A DNA stretch of 64,000 nt, from positions 4,585,092 through 4,649,091 of the forward strand of contig BDGG01000003.1 of NCBI GenBank assembly GCA_001949185.1, in the 5' to 3' direction. The DNA comes from Ramazzottius varieornatus (taxonomy: Eukaryota; Tardigrada; Eutardigrada; Parachela; Ramazzottiidae). The translations under genes were made by a program, and so were the position numbers. Shown here piece after piece: positions 45,935 to 59,791 of the stretch. How positions within the stretch are numbered: the first letter of the stretch is position 1; each line of letters starts with the position of its first letter. Below the pieces are notes generated by a model. That model was not told where the DNA came from, did not search any database, and saw only the letters and a list, made by a program, of their open reading frames with translations.

Positions 45935-47784
45935 CTAAATCGTATTCTTGGACTTTGCTACCGGAAGTGGTTTGGAATCCCAGTCTCTGCCCAGTAAGTC
46001 CAGCACTTCCGGTGGCAGCGGCGTGGGGTCTGAGGTCTCCCAGTTGTACGGAGGGTCGTTCTTTAGCTGGAACTCGATCGTCGTTCTTTTGAAGCCTCTT
46101 TCCTTCAGATATTCTCTCACAGCCCATATCAGCGTCAGACGCTCTTTCTGGGATGTGACGACGTTTTCCAACACCAGCCGCAAAGAAGCCACGTAGTAGC
46201 CAGCATGGTAAATCCAAAAGTGTGGCTCGTTCACTTTGTGTATATTATGCAGCCGTAAAATCTGTGAAGAAAAAGGCCCTCCAGCACGACTCAACGGTGA
46301 TCTTCGGACATCTCTCTGTTTCTACCTGTTCAAGAAGGCCGGGAAGGACTTTATCCAGTTTGGGCGGCGACCTCTGCATCGTGGCTGCTATTGACTGTTT
46401 CATCAGCGGTATTACTCTGCAGGGCCAGATTCCAGATTGAGCGTACTTCAGTAACAAAAGGTAAATGACCAGTAATTCCAACAACCAGTACACAAAATTA
46501 CCCGAAAAAAATAATGATGGAGATCACAAAAGCGCAGATTGGATCCGCACTATTATAGGACGGCCCGTTGCTTTCAATCATGTACGCCGAGGCGATTACC
46601 CCCGCGGATCCAAGAAAGCTGGAGATTGCGTGCCACATCATTCCTGTAGATAAACGTCAGGTTGAATTGAGAAAAGATCGTTGGACGCATGTCGATAGTC
46701 ATCAGAAAGTCCACAAATTATGGGTAAGGGACCGGCGGATTTCAAGCTGTCGGTCTGCCTGAACCTGCATACGCCAAGACACGGACGCACAGTGCATTAC
46801 AGGTATGCAGGTGCGTGCCCAACGGACACAGTTATCGGAGATCTGTGTACGGGTACCTCTTCTGATTTCCTGCTCATCCTCATCGTCGTCTCCTAATACC
46901 ACGTCCACTTCCAAGTCTCTTCGGCGTCGTTCCAGTTCATGCCTTGTTCCGTCTATAATTCAGAAATGACACAGGAACTCCGCCAACGTTATTTGGCATG
47001 GCTTATTCAACGTACTGAAATAAATCAGGAGAACCCCGACGAGGTTGACCAGCATGCCAGCTGTCGATGATCTTAGAAGATCGTCTGTCGTTATGTTTAC
47101 TGGATGGATCATCCTCTGTAATCAGAGCAGAAGATATCACAATAATAGCTAAGTACATGGATACAACGGCGGAATACGGCAGAGTGCTATGACGAACCGG
47201 AAAACCGTACTTGTGCTGCTTCGCCGCAGATGACAAAGGTGACAAAAGTCAGGAAGGATGCGCTGATCATGCCTCCCACCGCATCTGCTCTTCCGTACCT
47301 GGAGGACACCACTATTCAATCTCTCAAAGAAGAACACTTGAGAAATGGAACTTCGGCAAACAGAGTCGACAAGGTCGGCTCCCAGTAACTGGCGCACGCT
47401 TACGCCTGTTAGACTGGAAACGTGCGTCCCTTTAGAACAATCTTGTCGAGCTCGTTAAACTGCCGAGCTGTCGAACGCGGTTTGCTTACCCGTAAGTGTA
47501 TTTGATGTTAGGTCCCCAATCAGCTTGAATGATCCCCGATGCTATCCATCCAATGAGAACGCCCATGCAGTCACAAAATTCATGGAATGCGTTGGACATT
47601 AGAGCAAGGCTAGAAAGAACATGCAACGGTTAGTTACTTACAGGACCCTGAAGTCACAGCAAAAGTACCTGTTGGCTCTGACTCCGTTGTTCATTTCGGA
47701 ACAAGCGTGAGAAAAGATGAAAAGCAGATAAACAAGTATCATCCAGGAATAACCCTCAAACATAGCCCGCAAAAGACCCACCAT
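45935..47784 (-). CDS. Divergent ZnT7-like (SLC30A family) paralog, about 360 aa
   Basis: Eight exons: 47784-47669, 47609-47490, 47298-47210, 47115-47016, 46952-46857, 46643-46502, 46416-46326, 46261-45935. The order and content of segments follow ZnT7: ALMSNAFHEFCDCMG (TM2 with HxxxD), IKYTYGYGRADAVGG, AGMLVNLVGVLL, then GSAGVIASAYMIE, SADPICAF, VIPLMKQS, and NEPHFWIYHAGYY in the cytosolic domain. Two departures matter. The TM5 zinc site reads HAISS where ZnT7 has HILAD, so one of the four zinc ligands is lost. The histidine-rich loop is replaced by a short acidic one (VVLGDDDEDEQE). It may be a non-transporting partner subunit, as ZnT6 is for ZnT5; that is inference. The start is uncertain, and the join 47210/47115 is off by one base. 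Confidence 0.72.
46762..46812. repeat. Family C foldback
   Basis: In the ZnT7-like paralog, between exons 46857-46952 and 46502-46643. AACCTGCATAC and GTATGCAGGT. Confidence 0.7.
47353..47468. repeat. Family A foldback
   Basis: In the ZnT7-like paralog, intron between exons 47490-47609 and 47210-47298. Outer arms CGGCAAACAGAGTCGACAAG and CTTGTCGAGCTCGTTAAAC. Confidence 0.9.
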
Positions 47785-48192
47785 GATGGCGTCCGGAGAG
47801 CTTCTCCAGCCTTCCGCAAGATAAAGTTCCGAAAAGTACAAAAGTCTGACAACTGCCAAAGACCGGAAGCTTTCTCAGCAGTTCACGCACCTTAGTAACC
47901 CTTTAACGCTGACAAGCTATTCTCGAGGCTTAAAAGTCCCAAGTTTCAACAGATGTGAAAGAACAGAAAATGAAAGGTCGCACAGGATAAAAGGCACATT
48001 TTTGTAAACTAAGGCACCGGGAAGTGAAAGGCTAACATAAAATCACCAAAACGTATTTAACTCTGCGCCAGACACCGTAATGTACTGGGAAAGTTATGAA
48101 GATAAGCTGCCGCGTCAAAAGACCAGATGAATATGGGTATAACGACCATATACCTGAAAGTGAACACTGTGAGGAACTTCAGCGCCATGAAA

Positions 48193-51100
48193 TCAGTCGA
48201 TGAAGTCAGGGTGGTAGTTTCGTTCATCCTCCGGACTGCTTCCGATTTCCAGAAAGACGGGAAATCCTTCGTTCCTCGAGACAACCATCTTGCGATCCCA
48301 GGTGTCCAAGGAAATACTGTTTATCGTTCCATTGAACGGCACTGGAAAAGTGTAAAATTGTCAAAGATGGGTCTTGAAGATCGTTCTGTCAAGCGGCGCA
48401 CACTCTCGGCCCATAATCCAGGAGCTGTGCGCCACTTGGGATAACAATCTTGCATTTTTTCTTGTGGAGCTTCCAAATGACGTTCAGAAGACGTTCAAGC
48501 TGTAGATTGGTTCCTAACGTACCTTCAAAGACTTTGGAGTAATCGTAGGAGTCATAGATGATCAAGTCGTCACAGTTCGCGCTGGCGGACTTTCCGATGA
48601 GGATGTCCCCTGTTGAGTTGAATTGTAATCCAGAGTTCCTCAACCGCTCGAACCGATGAAGAAGCTTATAGTTCCTAAGGTCCCACTGAAAAAAACTCGG
48701 AGTATGAGTGTTTCAGACACACAACCGGAAGTTAAGCTAGTGAATGAATGGAACGTACCAGTTGATCGTCGATGATGACATGCACGCTATTCGAATGCAT
48801 GATGTTCTCGACCATGTTCGCTCGTCGGCCAACGCGGTCAAAGCGGTGGATCAGCGAACCATTCCTGTAGTCCCATACACATCCCATACTCATGACCATC
48901 TCCGCGTTCGGATGGAACGAAGGAAGATTCGGATGGGTTTCTTCTTCTTTGGTAGGACCCAGCATTGTGACTTTCTGGCTAGTCTCCATATCAAGCGTCT
49001 GAAACAGCAGCCATCCTTTCGGAATAGGTCAAAGTAAGAAGCACTTTTTGGAAGACTTACGAAATAATAGCCATGTTTCTTTTTCCATATGGCAGCATGG
49101 CCGACGGCGATTTCCGGGTAGATGTTTGACGGACGGAGAAACTGAAAGTTTTTGAACTCGACCAGCCGACGACAGCGCTCGCTTTCTTCCTCATACATCC
49201 ACAAATGGCTTTTGTTCGTCCTCGTTCTGGTCACAAGGCCAGTCGAAGTGGTGAGGAACGTGTTGGGGTTGTAGAGCAGCGTCATGATGTCCGTCTCGTC
49301 GATGCTGACCCAGTCATGGTGGGAAAACATAACCTAAGGCAAAAGATACCCAGTAAACTAATATTTCGAATTTCCGGAAAAGAGTCGGAAGCAGCATTAA
49401 CTTCAAGAGCCCGGCAAAAATATTCGGCCAGACTATTTTTTCCAAATGGCGCACAGTTTCAGTCTTTTGGCTGGAAGGGTGCGCCACTTGGAAAACTTGG
49501 CAAGATTACTGTTTCAAATGGCGCACGGGGTCGTTTTTATAAGGAAGAAGCATGCGCCAGTTGAGACGACGTTCTAGCCGCTTTGTGTTCGCCTCGGTTT
49601 TATTGTATGTTCCTTACGGATAAGTCGTCAGTCTTGACGCATATCAGATGGCCAGTACTGGCTCTCAGAATGATCTTGTCCTGTTTTTCTCCAAGGAACG
49701 TCGTGGACTTGCATACTCCCGTGTTCAGTGGCATCTGGATCAGCGCGACCTTCCTGGTCTTTGCGAAGACTTCGCGACAGCCTTTCCGACGGTAGGCCTC
49801 TTCGTTCTCCAGTATGCCTAGGCTGTAGTGCAGCAATCTTCTGTCGAGAGTAAGTGTTTCCTGGGCAGGAAATAGGTCAGCTTCTTTCTGGAAGGTTAGG
49901 AGGTCGAGGTAGGCCAGCATGTCCACATTGTCAGCGTGGACATCGTAAAGCTTTCGAAGTAGGACTTCCGCTTCCGGGATGAGACGGCCTTTCAGCATCA
50001 GATTGCCTACAATTTGACTCTAGTATACAGCTGCAACGAGAAAAAGCGTTTGGCCAAGCAGAACGCGTCATGCAGGTTTAGCGATGCAAAAAAGCAAGAA
50101 AGAGGAAGCTGAAAGCTATCGGAAGATCTCTGGCCATCTTTGAAAAAATAACAACCGTCAAATTTTTATCAGTCTTCATATTGCTTTTGAAACTTTCTCA
50201 TAACATGAAAATTTTTTGCTGCTACTTGGCTTTGTCTTTTTCAATGGGGACCAAACACGGGCAACAAAAAAAGGTGGACTGTGTACTGACCTAGGATTCT
50301 TGTGGAGCGGAAGAGTGCGCTGTTGACCAGGAGGTTTCGGCATAGCGGTGACTGGAGCATCATGGTGAAGATGTTGCAAATCAGTACTCGGGACTGGTGA
50401 ATCAGTACGATACAGTATTGAACAGCCACCTCTTTTCCCTTCGTCCGCAGTGGGTCAAACTTTTCGTGTCGCATGTCCCAAAGCGAGCTCTCGAAGATCT
50501 CAACAGCTCCACCTGCCCTCAGGTGGTCGATGGCTCGCAGCTGTAAGTCAGAGTATGAAACCACGAAAGCGTTACTCCTCTCCTAATCAATCACGTCTTA
50601 CCGTTGGAGGAACAGTCGCAATGGCATCGAGTGTCTGGATATAGTTCGTCAGAATCTGACTTCCGCCTACGGGATCGCCCTACAGAACCACGATCGTTTA
50701 CAATAGACCATTTGCAAGAGTGTTCACCACGTTGTTTGGAAGGAACTTACGGTACTCCAGAATCGGACTGTCAGAAGCTCATTTACACAAGAGGCCACAT
50801 GTGCTCCCGCCCTTGAGTCTATAGGAATACTGAGTAGGTTGTCCAGGTTCCCGCTATCCGTCACGAACTGTGAAGCGAACGCCGGGTAGGCATGGATCAT
50901 GTTGGCCACAAGCTACAAGCACAACCACAGGTGAGTGCTGACCGATGTGGAAATACAGCACGGCAATTGAAAATACCAACCTTGACAAGACAGGCAACGA
51001 TGTGAGGATCCAACGAAGCGTGGTGCGCCAACGTTCGCGAACCGATCTCCAGTACACGGTACATATTGTTCTGCAACGCTTTTTTGATTGAATCGTTTTG

Positions 51101-52409
51101 AACATGTGGATGCTTGCCAAAGCTGCTCAGGAACTCTGCGAACATTCGGGCTTGTAGAGTTTCGCTCATGGGAAACAGGGCGAAGTTGGCAGCTGAAGAG
51201 CCAGTAACCACTTCCGGTTCGCCATTGTCATCGGCTTCCACATCGGTCTTCTCGGTAGTGTTCGTGTCAAGGTACCTTTCAATATTGGTCAAATGATGCT
51301 CCACCTAGATAAACTTCATCTCACCACAGAACGAAACGGAGACATAAGCAAAAGGACTCGCCAGGATCGTGCCACCAAGTGGCGCATGCATCCAGCCGAA
51401 ACTACGCAAAGCATGCGCCACTTGAGAACTCGACAAGATCGTTCCTTCAACTGGCGTACGCTAGTGACCAATGGGACTGAAGACTTGCGCCACTTGACAA
51501 AGCGATCTTTAGAGCTTTGTTTGCCGAGTTTTCAGTTACAAAGTTTATGTTCAGACATCTTACCACAGTGTCGGCGACTTCGACAGGGCAGCTATGCCGT
51601 GCCGCGTCGAAAACTAACGTGGAGTACAGAGCGTAGGTCCCGCTCAACAACGCACGAATCTCCGAAGTGGTATTGCCTGACGCTGGAGCGGCTAGAAAGC
51701 AGATGATGGGCAGGTACTGGTCCTCTGTTGAGTACCACATGTCGTCTGGGCATTCGACCAGCCGGTTGAATGCGAAGACCACGGCGTAGAGGACCGCAGC
51801 TGCACAGTACGAAAGGGTCTTCGAAGTTCGGTTCTCGTACTGCGACGATTCCGACAGTGTTGGCGTCTCAATAAACAACTCCCAGAACTGAAACAGAAAA
51901 AAAATGTGCGAGAAGTTCGAGCCAGAAATACTCAGGACGACAACTTACGGGAGACCTTATCAAGGATTCCAATGCTTCACGGAAGATGTCGACTCGGTAG
52001 ACAAGGACGCGGCACAAAGCTCGTATCTTACGGCTTTCATCCGTATTCCGGACTTTACTGTACAACGTACAAACGTCGTAGAGAGCGGAATCTGGGTGGG
52101 ATAAGAGTTCCTCGAAGGCTTCTTCCGTCAAGATGGCTAATCTGTAAGCAACAGGTATGACATTTCGTGTATGACAATAACTTACTGTATGACGTAATGT
52201 ATGGCAAAATAACAATGGAAAACTTCCAAAGTTTTCTCATACCTGTATAAAGCTTCTTCCGTTTCCGGACTAGTTTCTCCAGTCTTCAAGCCATTACTAA
52301 GTGCGCGACTGGCTTGGGTAACGTCGTCCAGATACTCGTCCATCTTGGAAAATGCTCTGCGCATGATTTTCCGACGTATATAAGAGAGATGACTCTTTAA
52401 GGAACTCAT
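48193..52409 (-). CDS. DCAF1: DDB1- and CUL4-associated factor 1 (DCAF1/VPRBP), about 907 aa
   Basis: Twelve exons: 52409-52243, 52141-51949, 51887-51564, 51304-50981, 50912-50751, 50679-50602, 50540-50291, 50019-49618, 49333-49061, 48998-48759, 48685-48523, 48341-48193. Evidence for DCAF1 runs through the protein. FALFPMSETLQARM matches YTLYPM in the armadillo-like region. ASQFVTDSGNLDNLLSIP matches the FVAHGGVQKLLEIP block. NLMLKGRLIPEAEVLLRKL resembles the LisH motif. CVWDYRNGSLIHRFD and DQLWDLRNYKLLHRF match the WD repeats that contact DDB1. As a substrate receptor of CRL4 ubiquitin ligase it would act in the nucleus. The protein is well short of human DCAF1 (1507 aa) and lacks its long acidic tail, ending YHPDFID. 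The LisH-side junction (50291/50019) is off by one base, and an exon may be missing there. Confidence 0.82.
48378..48472. repeat. Family A foldback
   Basis: In the last DCAF1 intron. Arms AAGCGGCGCACAC and TGTGCGCCACTT. Confidence 0.9.
49411..49592. repeat. Family A foldback, two copies in tandem
   Basis: In the DCAF1 intron between exons 49618-50019 and 49061-49333. First loop GTCTTTTGGCTGG; second copy AAATGGCGCACG/CATGCGCCAGTT. Confidence 0.9.
51357..51529. repeat. Family A foldback, two copies in tandem
   Basis: In the DCAF1 intron between exons 51564-51887 and 50981-51304. Copies share one middle arm, AACTCGACAAGATCGTTCC. Confidence 0.92.
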
Positions 52410-53028
52410 CTTTTTGCAGGCTATATTACTTTCCGCAGTTTCCGACACAGAGTGTCCACCGATTAAAGCTTCAGAGCCGTTAAAAATGGAGCAACGGGAG
52501 CGCTTGTATAGTTAACTTTGGGTTGGTGTTCTTGGTGAGGCAGGACACAAAGCTGATTCACTCAGTTCACAAAATGTGTCTAAGGTAGTCTGGTATCAAA
52601 CGATATTCCCCCGTCCAGCGCCGATATCCAACACAGGTCCCGGGATTCCACCAAAAAAACGACAGCAGCCTTTCCATCCAAAAACATTGAAGTGAAACGA
52701 CGACGCAGTGATGAAGGACGACGTGATTCCGCACATCATCAACTCGACGGAAGCGACGCGAAGTCTATTTTTGGACATGATGACTTTAATGACTTATGTC
52801 GTATGTATGTGTGACAGTGATGTCAAGTTTGTTGTCATCTTGTATGACATGACGTTGACAGGCTACTATTTTCGGGGATGTATCCATCCAGGATCTTTAT
52901 TGCCCCGGAAGTGGACGGACAATGGACAACTCTTTCTCCAGAAAACCCTAACTTCGGAATTCACTAGTGCCCAGCTATTCCTCAAGCTTGATACATCCGG
53001 ATAGCATTCCCAAGTTTGGTTATGATCG
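52410..53028. other. Shared upstream region of DCAF1 and TMEM186
   Basis: Divergent starts 620 bp apart. The minus strand holds a short open stretch near 52596-52640 reading VLDIGAGRGNI, like SAM-binding motif I, but it stops at once and no partner exon was found. Confidence 0.45.
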
Positions 53029-53979
53029 ATGGCCTTTTTCGGGATAACCGTCATCAAGTCGCGTTCCTGCGTCGCCATCTTTAGCAAGCGATTACTGGCG
53101 GAGCACCGGAACTCCAGGTCTCTGTCCTTCTCTCCTCTCTCTTTTCAACAGTCCTTAAGAAGAGCGGAAGAAGATGTTGCTGCTTCTCCCGAGGCTGCTG
53201 TTGCTCCCAAACCTGCTCCACCGCGGCGAATAAGTTTTCTTAGACCACAGTACGACGGTGATCCAGGTCAAAACTTACGGAAGCCGAAGCTACTGGACAA
53301 CCATCTCTTCGCCCCCTTCTATCATTATCCATACATCACAATGGTCCGCGCTCTCACAAAGCTCAAGATCTTCCAAACTGGACTGACGTTCGTCATGGTA
53401 CCAGTCGTTACCATGATGTACGCGAACGGCAACTTGTCAGCCTTATCCTTGATGGCAGCTGTTGGTAAGTATGCGGCAAAATAGGCAAGTCGGCCACCCG
53501 TAGATTCTGCCTGTGTGACGTCGGTGCGAAGTGATATCAGAGTGATAAATTGGCAGTGGCCGACTCCCCGTTCTTGCCTTGAAACAATCAATTTCTGTCA
53601 CCCGATGATTCTGAGCGCTTTCTCATTTTTAGGAGCGAATTTGTTCGCCATCGGCGCCCTCTTTGCTTTCAGTCATTTCTTCAGAAGATGGATTGGAAGA
53701 ATGTATATAGACGAGACAAAGAAATACGTTCTGGTTTCTCATTTAGATTTTTGGGGTAATCGTAGAGACGAGGTTCTTCGCATCGAAGATGTCGTTCCTC
53801 TTGACAATTCTGGTGAAAACGTCATGGATGTTTACGTCAGGTTTGACCGACTCGACTACCCGAAAAAATACTTTTACGGAAACTTATCGGCTGGTGGTAT
53901 TTTGGAGCCCGAGGTCTTTAAAGACGTCTTTGGGGTCCTTCCTTTGCTCGATCGACAACCGAATAAAGCAAAGTCATAA
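53029..53979 (+). CDS. TMEM186: TMEM186 homolog, 260 aa
   Basis: Two exons in phase: 53029-53464 and 53633-53979. After a basic, Ser/Arg-rich N-terminus that could be a mitochondrial presequence, the body reads YITMVRALTKLKIFQTGLT, then two membrane segments, then FFRRWIGRMYIDE, LVSHLDFWGNRRDEV and VVPLDNSGEN. The pattern RRIIGxMY followed by LTFWGRR is that of TMEM186, an inner mitochondrial membrane factor linked to the MCIA complex I assembly machinery. It is longer than human TMEM186 (213 aa), mainly at the N-terminus. It lies head-to-head with DCAF1. Confidence 0.87.
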
Positions 53980-54167
53980 AACTGTCAGTCATAAATTATC
54001 CAGTGTTACACACGACTCCATATCAAAGTACAAAATTGTCAGACTGTACTCTTGAGTTACAAAATTGGAATTTCAGATTTACCATACTTCGCATTCAACA
54101 TCAGAGCAAGCGATAAAAATAGGTTTCTATCAAGACGGTACCGGTAAAAGTAATCAGAGAGTCATCT

Positions 54168-57535
<3,368 letters not shown>

Positions 57536-58516
57536 TTTCAACCTGAGTGCGGCGGACCGAAGGAGTCTATGCTTCTGAGATACAGATGCAGGTTACCAGT
57601 CTTCCGACGAGGCAGTGGGTGCCCTGGATCTCTGCGTCCAAACTCTCCTAATCACGTCAGCAGATGTCACTTCCGGTTGCGATGAACAAGCATAACCAAA
57701 GGACGAGGTCCAGCCCGCCAGTCCCGCACCGTTCTAACCTACACAAGAACATATCCTATACAGAAAACTTGACAGAGATCCGTCACAACTGGATTAATCT
57801 GACTTACCTTCCTCACAGATGTTCTTCTTAATTGGAGGTCAGCCAAATCCGTCTGCAGTCAGGCTACGTATCCTGAAGCTGAGCTGTGCCCAATGAGGGC
57901 GCCGCCAGGAGGGGGATCAGCCGGAACTCCGGCACCTATAGAAACCAAAGAGTCCAGCTCCGACTCCAGAAACTGGATAGTAAGAAGGATGATTGAAGGA
58001 GACGACCCGGAATTACGTGGCACTGGCAGAAGTGATTATGATTAAGACGGGACAGGTAAGTTTTGGCACGGTAATTGCGATACTGATTTGATCCGTCTCA
58101 TCTGGTCATTCATCTTGGAAAGTGCACTTGATTGTTCGATTACTTGCAGTCAATATTTTGTTGGATACCGGATCGTCCGCTTGATTGTATATTTAGTCGT
58201 CTCGACATGCTTGTCTTTCTGTTACACGCAATTTGCTCAATGAAAATACCTGTTTTGATGATGTTGAATCCGTTATAACTGTCTGCGTTTGTTTCGAACT
58301 TTGTCATGTGCTTTGAGTCTTTGACCGACAACCTGAAGTATCTCATCTCCGTTCGCCGGTTGGAATGTTATGAACTGTGAGTTGTTTTAGATACCGCGAA
58401 CCGCGGAGGATCTCAGCTTTCCTGTCAATGATGGGACTTTGAACTCTAGGCTTATCGGCCACAGCATCCAGGAGATCAGCTGGACGCTTGTCTGACCCAT
58501 CTGTCGTCTGTCGACA
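57536..58516. other. Shared upstream region of ZnT7 and TAF9
   Basis: Divergent starts about 980 bp apart. No exon recognised. Confidence 0.5.
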
Positions 58517-59248
58517 ATGAATCCGCACAAGACACAGTCCATTCCCAAGGCCGCGCAAGATGTCAGAAGGCTGGTCGAGAAAATATCCGGCAAATCCGTC
58601 GAGCAGGGAGTGACGGAACGCTTGGTTGACTTTGCTTATGGTATGTACACGCGCCTGGCGTAACTATTGGCATGGACAAAGCAGTTTACGGACGGCCGAA
58701 AGTGGCAACACACATTAATTTCAGCTCGCCGCTTTCGGCCGTCTGCCAACAATTTTGTCCATGCCAACAGTTATGTCAGACGTGTGTACTGTAACTAAAT
58801 CACTTGATGCATGCAATCTGCGTCATTCGACCACGCTTTCCCTTACAGAATATGTAGCGGAACTATTGTCAGATGCCCGACAGATCTCGCAGTACCTGGG
58901 AAAGAAGGAAATCGACGCAGAAGATGTTCGCTTGGCCAAGGAGATGGCTGACAAGGAAGTGAATTATGGGCCTCGGCCGAGCAAACAGGTACTCGTTCGT
59001 ACTACTTTGCACGATGCGAGAGACAGTCTTCTTAAAGATCTCCTCAAACACGTGTTGTAACGGCATGTTTCTGCGTTTAGGTGCTGCTGAATATTGCCCA
59101 GAAAGTCAACGAAATTCCCTTACCTGCAGTCAAGTCGACCATCTTTGGTTTGCGACTTCCGCCTGACCGTTTCTGTATGACCACAGCAAACTACCAAACG
59201 ATAGATGTGGCCAACAACTTCTCCCACGTTCAGAACGGGAGCAAGTGA
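58517..59248 (+). CDS. TAF9: TFIID/SAGA subunit TAF9, 143 aa
   Basis: Three exons in phase: 58517-58640, 58849-58988, 59081-59248. The histone fold is clear (KAAQDVRRLVEKI, VTERLVDFAYEYVAELLSDA, IDAEDVRLAKEM), followed by the conserved block KVNEIPLPAVKS and LRLPPDRFCMTTANYQ. TAF9 pairs with TAF6 in TFIID and SAGA. At 143 residues it is much shorter than the human protein (264 aa), stopping soon after the conserved region, so this lineage seems to lack the long tail. A family B foldback fills most of the 208-nt first intron. Confidence 0.95.
58660..58775. repeat. Family B foldback, best preserved copy
   Basis: In TAF9 intron 1. Ends TTGGCATGGACAAA and TTTGTCCATGCCAA; inner arms GACGGCCGAAAG and CTTTCGGCCGTC, with a CATTAATTTC centre shared with the AKT copy. 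Confidence 0.9.
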
Positions 59249-59791
59249 CTGGAGGTTTAACCTAGAAGCGAAAGGAAATCGCGTTACGGAAGATACACTG
59301 CCATCTGGCTTTTTCGGCTCGATTATTTTGCTGCTTTTCTTGTTTACGCACCTTATTTCTAATCGACGTGTTTTCTATTTATACACGTAGTCGACTCGTT
59401 CAGTTTTCGAAAAGACAGTTGTTATAACTACTACAGTACAGAGAAGAACTTCAAGACGTTGAGCAGTTGAACCCTAGAAAAGAGTTTTCCGCTACGAATC
59501 TAGCTCGTACGTATATTCGACAAACAGAAACCTCGTACGTAGGTACTAGTTTTAAAACTAAAACAAATTCGGCTGCGGTGAAGTCGATAAGTGCGAACGA
59601 CTAACAAGTAGAATTCACGATAAGAGCGCTTCTCTGTGACGAAATACCAAAGACAGAAACTATCTCGAAAAGAGTGACAGGAATGACGACAAGATAAAGT
59701 ACCACGTGTAAAAACCATGAATGCCTTTGCTTTGTGTCAGAACATACTTCCTTATAACGATCTCTCTTCCTACAGCTGCCTCGGACTTCAC
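59249..59791. other. Convergent spacer, TAF9 and chromodomain gene
   Basis: 3' UTR space with no recognisable feature. Confidence 0.55.
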
